Part shown: positions 51,406 through 61,762 of the stretch, in pieces
Layout: each line of letters begins with the position of its first letter
Position numbering within the stretch: position 1 is the stretch's first letter
Made by a program: the position numbers and the translations under genes
The notes under the pieces: generated by a model
Database searches by the model: none
Seen by the model: the letters and a program-made list of their open reading frames with translations, nothing else
Told to the model about the DNA's origin: nothing
NCBI RefSeq assembly: GCF_004114535.1
Contig: NZ_LBJC01000031.1
Span: 141,851-205,850 of the forward strand
Length of the DNA: 64,000 nt
Direction of reading: 5' to 3'
Origin: Bradyrhizobium nanningense
GTDB lineage: Bacteria; Pseudomonadota; Alphaproteobacteria; Rhizobiales; Xanthobacteraceae

Positions 51406-53666
51406 CAGGCGGTTCCTTCCAGATCTTGCTGTTCGAGGAGTGTTAGCGCGGCAATCCAGGCCTGGCCCAGGCTGAGGCCGCCGTCGTTGGGCGGCATCTG
51501 GCGCGGCAGCAACGGCGAGAGGCCGGCCGCGATGCAGCCGCGCTCGATCTCGTCCGACAGGATCGCATTGAGGAAGCAGCCGCCGCTTAAGGCAACAATG
51601 GTGATGCCCGTCGCGCGCGCGGCCCGGCCGATCCAGTCGACGCAGGCCGCGGCCAGCGTGCCGTGGAACAGCTCGGCGCCTTCGACCCGATCGGTGGTCG
51701 CACTGGCCAGGCGCCCGAACAGCGGAGCCAAGGACAGCACGCCGTGCTCGATGATCCAGCCGTCTTGCGCGATGCGCGGCGTGCGCACCAGCGCTTCCAG
51801 CTTCATCGCAGCTTCGCCCTCGTAGCTCTGCACCGGGCAGAGGCCCAACAGCCCCGCCGCCGCATCGAACATCCGGCCGGCGCTGGTCGTCGTCGGCACG
51901 CCCGGCTGGTCCAGCATGGCGCCAACGCGTGAGGCCTGCGCCTGTGCGGTGAACCGCGTCGCGATCGCATCACCTCGCCCGAGGCCATGCAGCACGCTCG
52001 CGCCCATGCGCCATGGTTCGCGCGCGGCGCGATCGCCACCCGGCATCTTCATCGGCGCCAGATGTCCGAGCCGCCGGAAGCGAGCGCCATCGCATGCGAG
52101 GAGCTCGCCGCCCCAATTGCCCCCGTCGGAGCCATGGCCGAAGCCGTCGAGCACCAGGGCCAGCGCCGGGCCTGCGGTGCCATGTTCAGCCATCACGGAG
52201 GCCGCATGGGCATGATGGTGCTGGACCGCGATCAGCCGCTTCCTGCTCGCCTCGGCAAAGAGCGTCGAGGCCATGTTCGGATGCAAATCATGGGCGACGA
52301 CGACCGGCTCAATGTCCAGGGTCGAAAGCAGATGGTCCACCGTCTCCTCGAAGAAGCGGACGCCCTCCGCAGTGTCGAGGTCCCCGATGTGCTGGGAGAC
52401 GAACGCCTCGTTGCCGCGCGTGACCGTCACGGTCGATTTCAAGGCGCCGCCGACCGCCAGGATCGGCGGCACGGACCGCGCCAAGCGAACCGGCTCGGGC
52501 ACGTAACCGCGGGCGCGGCGGATGAATTGCGTCCGGCCCCCGATGACTGCCGCCACGGAATCGTCAGCACGGGTGACGATGTCGCGGTCGTGCGTGACGA
52601 CGAGGTCGGCAATGCCGGCAAGGCGTCGCTCGGCTTGCCGATTGTCGATCAGGAGCGGCTCGCCGCCGGGATTGGCGCTGGTGGTGACGATCGCCCAGCT
52701 GTCGCCGACCCGCGCGTGCGCCACGTTCAGTGCGCCGAAGATCAGGTGATGCAGCGGCGCCACCGGCAGCATGACGCCGAGACGAGACAGCTCCGGTGCG
52801 ATGGCCGGCGCGAGCCGATCGCGCGATCGCATCAGGACGATGGGCCGCGGCGAGCTCTCGAGCAACGCGAGCTCGGCACTATTGGCGTCTGCGATATCCG
52901 CAACCGCGTCCACCGATCCGACCATGACGGCAAAGGGCTTTTGGTCGCGCTGCTTGCGCTGCCGCAGCCGCCGCACGACGCCATCGTCGCGCGCATCACA
53001 GAGCAGCTGATAGCCGCCGAGCCCCTTGATCGCGACGATTTTGCCCCCGGCAATCGCGGCCGCAATATCCGCGATCCCACGGCTGAGCCTCGGGCCGCAA
53101 GCCGGGCAGGCAATCGCCTCGGCATGGAAACGGCGGCTGCTGGGGTTGGCATAGTCGTCCGCACAGGCTCTGCACATCGCAAAGCCCTTCATGGCCGTGG
53201 CCGAGCGATCATAGGGCAGCCGCTCGGCAATGGTGTAGCGCGGGCCGCAATGCGTGCAGTTGATGAACGGATAGCGATAGAAGCGGCTGTTCGGGTCGAA
53301 CAGCTCGCGCAGGCATTCCTTGCAGGTGGCGGCGTCGGCGACGATGCGCGTCGACACCCTGCCCTGCTCGCTGGCGCGGATGCAAAATCCCTCGCTCGCC
53401 ACCGCCCCGACCGGGTGCACCGAGATTTCGTCGATCCGGGCAAGCGGCGGCTTTTCGAGCGGCAGCGCCGTGATGAAGTCGGCGGCGCGCTCACCCTCGA
53501 CCTCTATGATGACCCCGTGGGGATCGTTGGCGACGAATCCGCCGAGACGATAACGCGTGGCGAGACCGTAGACATAGGGACGAAACCCGACGCCCTGCAC
53601 GGCGCCGCGCACGTGCAAACGCAGTCTCCTCACCTCGGGCGCGCTCGTCCCACCGTTCATCGTCAT
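51405..53666 (-). CDS. hypF: Carbamoyltransferase HypF
   Basis: This is a 753-residue protein that makes the cyanide precursor from carbamoyl phosphate. Domains in order: acylphosphatase (1-95; GAVQGVGFRPYVYGL), two zinc-finger segments with CX2C pairs (CKECLRELFD, CTHCGPRYT, CRACADDY, CPACGPRL) at about 110-190, YrdC-like (200-380) and Kae1-like carbamoyltransferase (385-753; HDLHPNMAST, QHHHAHAASVMAEHG, ALSGGCFLN). The ATG at 53666 overlaps the hypB stop (ATGA). Confidence 0.98.
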   Translation of the reverse strand: MTMNGGTSAPEVRRLRLHVRGAVQGVGFRPYVYGLATRYRLGGFVANDPHGVIIEVEGERAADFITALPLEKPPLARIDEISVHPVGAVASEGFCIRASEQGRVSTRIVADAATCKECLRELFDPNSRFYRYPFINCTHCGPRYTIAERLPYDRSATAMKGFAMCRACADDYANPSSRRFHAEAIACPACGPRLSRGIADIAAAIAGGKIVAIKGLGGYQLLCDARDDGVVRRLRQRKQRDQKPFAVMVGSVDAVADIADANSAELALLESSPRPIVLMRSRDRLAPAIAPELSRLGVMLPVAPLHHLIFGALNVAHARVGDSWAIVTTSANPGGEPLLIDNRQAERRLAGIADLVVTHDRDIVTRADDSVAAVIGGRTQFIRRARGYVPEPVRLARSVPPILAVGGALKSTVTVTRGNEAFVSQHIGDLDTAEGVRFFEETVDHLLSTLDIEPVVVAHDLHPNMASTLFAEASRKRLIAVQHHHAHAASVMAEHGTAGPALALVLDGFGHGSDGGNWGGELLACDGARFRRLGHLAPMKMPGGDRAAREPWRMGASVLHGLGRGDAIATRFTAQAQASRVGAMLDQPGVPTTTSAGRMFDAAAGLLGLCPVQSYEGEAAMKLEALVRTPRIAQDGWIIEHGVLSLAPLFGRLASATTDRVEGAELFHGTLAAACVDWIGRAARATGITIVALSGGCFLNAILSDEIERGCIAAGLSPLLPRQMPPNDGGLSLGQAWIAALTLLEQQDLEGTA

Positions 53667-54568
53667 CCTTGCATAGCCATCTCGGCCTGCTTCGCCTTCG
53701 CCCAGCGCCTGCGGATCCAGGCATAGAACGCCGAAAATCCCTCGCCCGTACGCGCCGACACCGTCATCACCTCGATGTCGGGGTTGACCCGCCGCGCATA
53801 TTCGACGGTCTTGGCAAGGTCGAAATCAAGCACCGGCGCGAGATCGATCTTGTTGATCAGCATCAAGGACGCTGCCGCAAACATATCGGGGTATTTCAGC
53901 GGCTTGTCCTCGCCCTCGGTGGTCGAGAACACCACGATCTTGCAGGCTTCGCCGAGGTCGAATGCCGCGGGACAAACGAGGTTGCCGACATTCTCGATGA
54001 AGAGAATGCCGCCGTTCAGCCAGGGCAGCCGGTCATAGGCCTGGCCGACCATGGCGGCATCGAGGTGACAGCCTTTTCCGGTATTGACCTGGATCGCCGC
54101 CACGCCGGTGGCGCGGATACGTTCGGCATCGTTGGAGGTCTGCTGGTCGCCCTCGATCACGCCAATCGGAAAGCTATCCTTCAATTCCGAGACCGCGCGA
54201 ACCAGCAGCGAGGTCTTTCCGGCGCCCGGGCTCGACACCAGGTTGAAGGCAAGCACCTCGTCGGCATGGAAGCGCGCACGATTGTCGGCGGCGAGCCTGT
54301 CGTTCTTGCCGAGAATGTCGCGCTCGACCTGGATGATGCGGTCGCTGCTCATGCCGGCGATCTCTTGACCTGCCGGATTGGCGCCGCAATCGAGCAACCC
54401 CGCCTCATCGGGCGCATGATCATGGTGGTGAGGGTGAGCATGATCGTGACTGTGCCCATGACCGTGATGATGATGGTGCCCAGCGTGACCATGGTCATGA
54501 TCATGATGATGGTCAGGCGCGTGTTCGATAGACGCCTTGCCGTCGCTGCAGCCGCACACCGTACACAT
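53663..54568 (-). CDS. hypB: Nickel-insertion GTPase HypB with His-rich region
   Basis: This is a 301-residue GTPase delivering nickel to the large subunit. The start MCTVCGC is the high-affinity metal motif. Residues about 20-52 are extremely histidine-rich, suitable for nickel storage. The G domain follows: SSPGAGKTS (P-loop), EGDQQTSNDAERI, GCHLDAAMV, ENVGNLVCPAAFDLGE and NKIDL. Start at 54568 overlaps the hypA stop (TGATG). The long His tract is as in rhizobial HypB. Confidence 0.97.
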   Translation of the reverse strand: MCTVCGCSDGKASIEHAPDHHHDHDHGHAGHHHHHGHGHSHDHAHPHHHDHAPDEAGLLDCGANPAGQEIAGMSSDRIIQVERDILGKNDRLAADNRARFHADEVLAFNLVSSPGAGKTSLLVRAVSELKDSFPIGVIEGDQQTSNDAERIRATGVAAIQVNTGKGCHLDAAMVGQAYDRLPWLNGGILFIENVGNLVCPAAFDLGEACKIVVFSTTEGEDKPLKYPDMFAAASLMLINKIDLAPVLDFDLAKTVEYARRVNPDIEVMTVSARTGEGFSAFYAWIRRRWAKAKQAEMAMQG

Positions 54569-54909
54569 CAGTCGACCTCCAGTTCCCTTACGCGCATCTC
54601 TTCCCCGCCCGTCACCTGCAATTGATAGCCGCCACAGGAGGGGCATGGCTCGTAACGCTGCTTGATCTCGACGCTCTCTGAACAGGCCATGCACCAGGCC
54701 ATTCCCGGCGTCTCGACGATCTCGAGCCTTGCACCTCGCGCGATGGTCCGTGCTGCGACCGCCTCGAAGCAGAATTTCATCGCCTCCGGCGCGACATGAC
54801 TGAGCGCACCGATTTCGAGGCAGACGACGTTCACCTTGGTGAAGGAACGCTTGCGCGCTTCCTCCTCCACGATCCCGATGATGCCTTCGCAGAGCGCCAT
54901 CTCATGCAT
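54568..54909 (-). CDS. hypA: Nickel metallochaperone HypA
   Basis: This is a 113-residue partner of HypB. The N-terminal MHE places the nickel ligand H2, and the zinc site is C73, C76, C89 and C92 (WCMACSE, CPSCGG). The chain length and C-terminal VRELEVD fit the family. It overlaps hupK by 8 bases and hypB by one. Confidence 0.97.
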   Translation of the reverse strand: MHEMALCEGIIGIVEEEARKRSFTKVNVVCLEIGALSHVAPEAMKFCFEAVAARTIARGARLEIVETPGMAWCMACSESVEIKQRYEPCPSCGGYQLQVTGGEEMRVRELEVD

Positions 54910-55990
54910 GGCCCACCTCGCGAAAATCGAGCTTGAAACCGACGCAGGGGTCGAACGAGCCGACCAGCGCGCGCACCGCGTCCTGGCCGCGCCGGCCGGC
55001 GGTCAGCATCGCTCCCTTGAGGTTCCGGACCAGCGGTCCGCGGGCGTGAAAATTCCACTCGGTCGGCGCCAGGAATTCAAAATTGACGAGGCGGTCGTCC
55101 TGGTCGAGCACCACGGCGTGGTAGAGCCGGCCCCGCGCACATTCGACCGCGGCCGCCGCCCTGCCTGTGCCGAGCCGATAGCTCGCGACGACGCCATCGT
55201 CGAGATCTTCGGCGCCTCGGTCGAGCCAGGCGCAGAGCCGCGCGACCTCGGCGATGCGCGCTGCGAGGCGCGCGGCCGAGCCCGCCGCCGGCAAGGCGGG
55301 TTCGCGCCGCGCCCATCGCGCCCAGACACCGGTTTCCGGAACTTTACCGCAAAGCTCCGGCGCGTCGGAATAGGCGGCCCCGCCGGCAAGCAGGCGCGTA
55401 ACGACGTCGACATCGTCAGCCGCCGTCAGGAAGGATTGCTCGGTCGATAACGGCGACAAGTCCTCGCCCTCGCAGCGTTCGACATGGACAGCGAGCGCGC
55501 TGCCCGGCGCGAGAGCCCCACCTTCACCGGCAATCCCGAGCGCTGCGAGCGCCGCCTTGATCTGTGCCACGGCCTCCCGCCGCAAGGTCTCCGACACGCC
55601 TTCGCTGGCGCCGCCGAGGACCGTGCTCGCCTGCATCATGGCGCGCACGGCGGCAGCGCTCGCGCTATCGAGCGCGAGCCGGCCGACGAACAGGCTCCGC
55701 AACAACTCGGTCAGCCGCTCGGCAACGACGGCCGTGATGCGGCGGCGCGCCGCAGCTTGCGTCGCCTGCTGCCCCTGCGCGGCCTCGACCGCCGACAGGA
55801 ACGCCACCTGATGCGCGACCGAGCAAAGCGAGAACAGCCGCGGCAGCACCGGAAGCAGGGACTCCGCCGGCTTTCCCGCAAACAGTCGTGTCAACGGCGG
55901 CCGGCTGCGTGGCCGGATCGCGACGTCAGCAATCGTGCCGCCGGCAAGCCACACCGTGATGTCGATCTCGTTGCGGAAGGCCAGGGTCAT
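54902..55990 (-). CDS. hupK: Hydrogenase accessory protein HupK
   Basis: This is a 362-residue protein related to the hydrogenase large subunit but with a degenerate active-site region. One conserved cysteine of each CXXC pair is replaced: LCSVAHQ in place of CGVCXXXH, and FDPCVGFKLDF in place of DPCXXC. EFLAPTEWNFHARGPL matches the large-subunit fold. HupK is thought to act as a scaffold in Fe-centre delivery. Overlaps: 4 bases with hupJ and 8 with hypA. Confidence 0.93.
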   Translation of the reverse strand: MTLAFRNEIDITVWLAGGTIADVAIRPRSRPPLTRLFAGKPAESLLPVLPRLFSLCSVAHQVAFLSAVEAAQGQQATQAAARRRITAVVAERLTELLRSLFVGRLALDSASAAAVRAMMQASTVLGGASEGVSETLRREAVAQIKAALAALGIAGEGGALAPGSALAVHVERCEGEDLSPLSTEQSFLTAADDVDVVTRLLAGGAAYSDAPELCGKVPETGVWARWARREPALPAAGSAARLAARIAEVARLCAWLDRGAEDLDDGVVASYRLGTGRAAAAVECARGRLYHAVVLDQDDRLVNFEFLAPTEWNFHARGPLVRNLKGAMLTAGRRGQDAVRALVGSFDPCVGFKLDFREVGHA

Positions 55991-56493
55991 CCGCGCCGCT
56001 CCGTCAAAGCACCGCGCAGGAAGTTACGCCGATCGATCGGGGTTGTCGCGGGCTCGCGGCGACGAACCGCCTCCTCGCTGTCTGCCGGCAGCATCAGCTC
56101 GGCGATTGCCGCTTCGGCCGTCGCCCGCGCGGCGGCCATGTCGGCGAACTGGAACATCGGCGAGAACAGCGAGCAGCTTGCGATGCGGCCCATCTGTCCG
56201 ACCTCGCTCAGGGTGAGCTCGATATCGCCTGCGGGAAAACGGATCTGCAGGGTCGTGCCCGAATTCTCCCGCGTAGCACTCGCCGGCATCACGACGTTCA
56301 TGAACCATGGCGTGACCATGATGCCGACGATCGTGCCATTGAACCGGCGAAAACCGACCGCCTCGACGCCGAGCGCATCATTGTAGATCGGCAGATCGCG
56401 CATCGCGCGATCGCCGATATCCCGATAGCTTCCGGCCAGAAGCTCGCCCCACGCCACGGCGTCGGCGTCGGGATTTGGCGCGGCCCCCGTCAT
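55987..56493 (-). CDS. hupJ: Hydrogenase maturation protein HupJ
   Basis: This is a 168-residue protein of the HupJ/HoxT family, recognised by PIYNDALGVEAVGFRRF, GIMVTPWFMNVVMPA, FPAGDIELTLSEVG, ASCSLFSPMFQFAD and the terminal RRNFLRGAL. Its biochemical role is not established; with HupGHI it is required under aerobic conditions. ATG at 56493 overlaps the hupI stop (ATGA). Confidence 0.92.
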   Translation of the reverse strand: MTGAAPNPDADAVAWGELLAGSYRDIGDRAMRDLPIYNDALGVEAVGFRRFNGTIVGIMVTPWFMNVVMPASATRENSGTTLQIRFPAGDIELTLSEVGQMGRIASCSLFSPMFQFADMAAARATAEAAIAELMLPADSEEAVRRREPATTPIDRRNFLRGALTERRG

Positions 56494-56699
56494 GCTTCGA
56501 TCGCCATGAATTTGGATTTCGGAGCATCGCAGTTCGGGCAACGCCACTCCTCCGGCAGCGCCGCGAATGGCGTGCCAGGCGCGATCTGGGCCACCTCGTC
56601 GCCGTCGACGGGATCGTAGACGGTCCAGCAGATGCCGCATTCCAGCCGGGTGGCCTCGGTGACGTCCTGACGCACGCCAAAATTCTCGAAGGCGCTCAT
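56490..56699 (-). CDS. hupI: Rubredoxin HupI
   Basis: This is a 69-residue rubredoxin with the iron-binding CGICWTVYDP and CPNCDAPKSKF pairs. In hydrogenase clusters HupI takes part in assembly of the small subunit, particularly in the presence of oxygen. It overlaps hupH and hupJ by 4 bases each. Confidence 0.96.
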   Translation of the reverse strand: MSAFENFGVRQDVTEATRLECGICWTVYDPVDGDEVAQIAPGTPFAALPEEWRCPNCDAPKSKFMAIEA

Positions 56700-57559
56700 T
56701 TGAAATAGGCCTCGATGATTTCCTGCAGCCGCTCGGCGGAGTCCTCGAAATCTTCGTCCGCGGCCAGCGCGACGGTCGGCACGCCGCCGACTTCGAGCGT
56801 ATCGAGAATGATGGTGTCCATGGCGTTGAAGAACTGCACCGACCAGACATTGCGGATGCCCGTCGACAGCACCCGGCAGGTGCCATAGCCGCGCGACACC
56901 AGCTGGATCGGTCCGTTGCGGATCGTGTCCTGCAGGAAGCTCATGTCGACCGGGCTCATCGGCAGCAGCGTGAAATTGATGATCTGCGAGCGGATGCCGG
57001 GCCGCCAGGCCAGCGCGCGCTCGCGGATTTCGGCGAGCACCGGCAGCACGTTCATGGCGCCTTCCGGCACCGGCCCGATCTCGAAATCGGCGGACGTCAG
57101 GTCCGCGGCCGCTCGCTTGACGATCTCCGGGACGGCGCCGATCTCGAGATATTCGGAAGCAGCGTCGGTCTCGAGCCGCACGCGCCAGATTCCCGCCAAC
57201 ACCGATTCCTGGATCTGGGCCAGCGACCCGTCGGGCAACGCGACGACCCCGCCGACCTCCCCTTCGCCGAGCACGTCGGCTATGAGTTTGCTCTCGAGCT
57301 CGTTGAGATTGGCGAGCCGGAACAGCTGCGTCGGAGCATCGGCCTTTTGGCCCGCGATGGCTTGCGCGATCGTCGAGAGCAGCGCAACCGCGTTCGGGCA
57401 GCGCTTGGCAAGTTCAATGCTGTCGAGCGTTGCTAGCTTTGCCAGCGCGCCGGCCGCCGTCAGGCTGCCTTGCGATGCATTGAGACTCTCCTCGCCGATC
57501 GGAAACACGCTGACCGGTTGCTCGGCGCCTTCGGGCGCATCCCAGAATCCGACCTTCAT
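56696..57559 (-). CDS. hupH: Hydrogenase maturation protein HupH
   Basis: This is a 287-residue protein of the HupH/HoxQ family (VGFWDAPEGAEQPVSVFPIG at the start; SPVDMSFLQDTIRNGPIQLVSRGYGTCRVLSTGIRNVW; FNAMDTIILDTLEVGGVP). It assists small-subunit maturation. It overlaps hupG and hupI by 4 bases each. Confidence 0.94.
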   Translation of the reverse strand: MKVGFWDAPEGAEQPVSVFPIGEESLNASQGSLTAAGALAKLATLDSIELAKRCPNAVALLSTIAQAIAGQKADAPTQLFRLANLNELESKLIADVLGEGEVGGVVALPDGSLAQIQESVLAGIWRVRLETDAASEYLEIGAVPEIVKRAAADLTSADFEIGPVPEGAMNVLPVLAEIRERALAWRPGIRSQIINFTLLPMSPVDMSFLQDTIRNGPIQLVSRGYGTCRVLSTGIRNVWSVQFFNAMDTIILDTLEVGGVPTVALAADEDFEDSAERLQEIIEAYFK

Positions 57560-58002
57560 AGCTCGACACCTTGCGCGCGATGCTGGGGAACGATGGTGAC
57601 GGCGATTGCGGCGGCCTGGCCGCGCGGACGGTCGATCAGCTTGGTGATGCGGTCGATGTAGACCGACCAGTCCTGGATCTTGGCGATCAGACCCAGCGTC
57701 TCGCCCTTGGCCACGAGGATCAGCGACGGCTGCACGCGCACGCCGAAACGTTGGCCAAGTGCGCTCTCGTCGCCGCGGGCGATGACCGCACCGCGCAGGC
57801 GGCCATTGAACGCGGTGATCAACTCCGGCAGCACCACGGCGACGTCGATCGCCTCTGGGAACCGGTTGGGATCGCCCGCCGACAGCAGCACCGCGACCGC
57901 GCCGGCCTCGTCGGCCGCGCCAAGAAAATGATCGACCGTCGCAACACTGACCTCAGGCAGGCCGTGCCGCGTCAGATCCTGCTTCGCCACCTGGAATTCC
58001 AT
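57556..58002 (-). CDS. hupG: Hydrogenase maturation protein HupG
   Basis: This is a 148-residue thioredoxin-like protein of the HupG/HyaE/HoxO family, without a CXXC pair (AVLLSAGDPNRFPEAIDVAVVLPELI, GVRVQPSLILVAKGETLGLI). It binds the small subunit's Tat signal in related systems. It begins a coupled hupGHIJK-hypABFCDE-hoxXA-hupT unit. A sigma-54 promoter and a FixK/FNR-like box lie in the 269-base gap upstream, so this unit can be transcribed separately from hupSLCDF. Confidence 0.92.
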   Translation of the reverse strand: MEFQVAKQDLTRHGLPEVSVATVDHFLGAADEAGAVAVLLSAGDPNRFPEAIDVAVVLPELITAFNGRLRGAVIARGDESALGQRFGVRVQPSLILVAKGETLGLIAKIQDWSVYIDRITKLIDRPRGQAAAIAVTIVPQHRAQGVEL

Positions 58003-58046
58003 CAGACCTCCCCTGACAAGCTTATGATTTTGGTCGGGATAGGATT

Positions 58047-58062
58047 AGCAAGGCACATGCCA
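58047..58062 (-). promoter_or_regulatory. Sigma-54 promoter before hupG
   Basis: On the minus strand TGGCATGTGCCTTGCT matches the -24/-12 consensus TGGCACG-N4-TTGCW at all key bases, with GG and GC 12 bases apart. Transcription would start near 58036, about 34 bases before the hupG ATG. HoxA, encoded downstream, is the likely activator. Confidence 0.75.
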
Positions 58063-58095
58063 GGGACATTCCAGCAGGTCTAAAGAGCTATCTAT

Positions 58096-58109
58096 TTGAT
58101 TTAGATCAT
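58096..58109. promoter_or_regulatory. FixK/FNR-like box before hupG
   Basis: TTGATTTAGATCAT differs from TTGAT-N4-ATCAA only at the last base. It lies some 94-107 bases before hupG and upstream of the sigma-54 promoter. FixK2 boxes control symbiotic hydrogenase genes in bradyrhizobia, so a low-oxygen input at this internal promoter is plausible. Confidence 0.5.
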
Positions 58110-58186
58110 TGATTCTCAGGCGCCCGGAACCGCACATCCATCAATGATAAGCTACTTTCCGATCTGGATGGAATCTATCTTGGCAG

Positions 58187-58205
58187 CTGGAAAGATGACT
58201 TCCAG
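58187..58205. promoter_or_regulatory. Candidate HoxA site upstream of hupG promoter
   Basis: CTGGAA-N7-TTCCAG is a perfect 6-base inverted repeat about 125-145 bases before the -24 element, the distance expected for an upstream activator site. The hupS promoter has a related ATTCCAA/TTGGAAT repeat. Shared TTCCA arms hint at one protein; this is tentative. Confidence 0.3.
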
Positions 58206-58271
58206 GCAGCGCCTCGGCGCCGCGAGACCGATCCGGCGGCGGAGGGGCGGTCACAGCTAAAGGAGGTTCGT

Positions 58272-58568
58272 TTATTCCGACCGGAGATGAGCGGGCAGTT
58301 GCGGCTCGCGGTCGATCAGGTCCGCGAAGAAGCGGTCGCAATCCTCGCCGTCGAGCGCGGCACCAAGCCCGTCGATCGCAGCGCCAATCAGGCGCGCCTC
58401 GTCCTCTTCCAGAAGCCGGATCGCGGTATCGATAAAGACGAGCACATGCGCGCCGGCCGGCGGATTGGAGAGCAGCAACATGGAGACGCGGCGCTGCTCG
58501 CCGCGAAATTCGCACAGCGCCGACGTTCCGTCGGTCTCGACGATCGTCATCGGCAGGCCGAGGCACAT
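58272..58568 (-). CDS. hupF: HypC-like chaperone HupF
   Basis: This is a 98-residue protein of the HypC family starting MCLGLPMTIVE, with C2 as ligand and ARLIGAAIDGLGAALDGED as the HupF-type C-terminal extension. HupF protects the immature large subunit HupL from oxygen. It is the last gene of the hupSLCDF unit, 25 bases after hupD. Confidence 0.94.
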   Translation of the reverse strand: MCLGLPMTIVETDGTSALCEFRGEQRRVSMLLLSNPPAGAHVLVFIDTAIRLLEEDEARLIGAAIDGLGAALDGEDCDRFFADLIDREPQLPAHLRSE

Positions 58569-58593
58569 CGCGCTTTCTCCAAAGGCCAGCCGG

Positions 58594-59172
58594 TCAGGCC
58601 AGCCGCATCTCGTAATTGGCGTGGTCGATGTCATTGGCGAGCAACCGCTCGGTGTCCGCCAACGGCACGCTGCGGCGGCTCACCGTGACGTCCCACTCGG
58701 CCAATATCTGGCAGGCCAGATCGATCGCGGGCGCGATCTGGTCGCGCACTGGAGGCGTCAGCGGCCCGCCCCAGTCTTCGAGATCGAGCGGCTGGCAGCC
58801 GATCAGCACCAGTTGCTTCGGGCATCTGCCGAGCAGATCGGCCGCACTGATCACTTCCTGGAAACCGGTCTGATGCAGGCTCATTTTCTTGGCTCCGGTG
58901 AAACGCGGAACCTCGTCGTCGCGCACCAGCTTCAATTCACCGGGCTCGAGGCCATAGTCGATGGCGTCGAACACGATCAGGCGGTCGGCCTCTTCCAGAT
59001 AGTTCACGAGGTAGAGACCTTGCGTACCGCCGTCGAGGATGGTGACGTTGTCAGGCACGGCATAGCGGCGGTGGAACTCCTCCACCGTGCGCACGCCGAA
59101 GCCTTCGTCGGCCCATAGGATATTGCCGATGCCGAGCACCAGGATGCGGTCGCGTTGCGAAGATGTCGGCAT
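58594..59172 (-). CDS. hupD: Hydrogenase maturation endopeptidase HupD
   Basis: This is a 192-residue protease that removes the C-terminal tail of HupL after nickel insertion. LVLGIGNILWADEGFGVRTVE carries the nickel-recognising glutamate, IVFDAIDYGLEPG the aspartate, and KMSLHQTGFQEV the histidine. The cleavage target, DPCLACSTH-V in HupL, is encoded two genes upstream. It follows hupC by 17 bases. Confidence 0.96.
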   Translation of the reverse strand: MPTSSQRDRILVLGIGNILWADEGFGVRTVEEFHRRYAVPDNVTILDGGTQGLYLVNYLEEADRLIVFDAIDYGLEPGELKLVRDDEVPRFTGAKKMSLHQTGFQEVISAADLLGRCPKQLVLIGCQPLDLEDWGGPLTPPVRDQIAPAIDLACQILAEWDVTVSRRSVPLADTERLLANDIDHANYEMRLA

Positions 59173-59189
59173 CGGTCAGGTTCCCGTTT

Positions 59190-59933
59190 TCAATCGCGGA
59201 ATTGCCGCTCGCCGGAGACCATCGAGGAGATGATGCTCTGGCGCGACATGATGTCTTCGCGGACCGCGGCGTAGATGTGCACCATCACGAACACGACCAG
59301 CGCCCACATGCCGAGATGGTGCCAGGTGTGAACGTCCTGGCTGTTCGGCCAGATCGCAAACACCCAGCCGAACAGCTTGTGCTGCCAGCTGTCGATCCCC
59401 GCGCCTTCCGAATAGAGCGCAAAGCCGGTGACGATCATGAAGGCCACGAACAGCGTGAAACCCGTGAACATTGCGGTTTGCGCCAACGGGTTATGGCCGA
59501 CATACATCTTCGGCTCCCGCTCAAGAAACGCGTACCAGCGGATCTCATGCAGCACTTCCTTCCAGAACTGCTTGCGATGAACCGGAAGGTAGAAGATCTG
59601 CCGGGAGTGGTGATTGCCGACGAAGGCCCACAGGATACGCGTGAGGAAGAAGACCGCGAGCACTTGTCCGGCGGCGAAATGGGCGAAGCGGATGTAGCCC
59701 ATCACGAAGTTGTCGGACGCCTCGCCTGCGACCGTCGGCAGCGGCGTTCCAATCAAATAACCGGTCACCATCAGCACGAGAATCGAGAACGCGTTCACCC
59801 AGTGGCAGATCCGCACCGGCGCTTCGTAGACATAGACGGTGGGTCGGCCCACCGCCCGTTCTCCGGAAGCATCGGCTGCGAGCGCCGCGAGATCCGGCCC
59901 TGTGTCCGGGCCGGGAGCAATGGCGTCCATCAT
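59190..59933 (-). CDS. hupC: Hydrogenase b-type cytochrome HupC
   Basis: This is a 247-residue membrane diheme cytochrome b that passes electrons from HupSL to quinone. Four main helices are visible; heme-ligating histidines include VRICHWVNAFSILVLMVTGY, IRFAHFAAGQVLAVFFLTR, and WHHLGMWALVVFVMVHIYAAVREDIMSRQS. It begins 9 bases after hupL. The N-terminal 30 residues are hydrophilic. Confidence 0.96.
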   Translation of the reverse strand: MMDAIAPGPDTGPDLAALAADASGERAVGRPTVYVYEAPVRICHWVNAFSILVLMVTGYLIGTPLPTVAGEASDNFVMGYIRFAHFAAGQVLAVFFLTRILWAFVGNHHSRQIFYLPVHRKQFWKEVLHEIRWYAFLEREPKMYVGHNPLAQTAMFTGFTLFVAFMIVTGFALYSEGAGIDSWQHKLFGWVFAIWPNSQDVHTWHHLGMWALVVFVMVHIYAAVREDIMSRQSIISSMVSGERQFRD

Positions 59934-59942
59934 GGCTTCCTC

Positions 59943-61733
<1,791 letters not shown>

Positions 61734-61762
61734 GATTGCCCTACCCTAGTGTGTCTCTTTGC

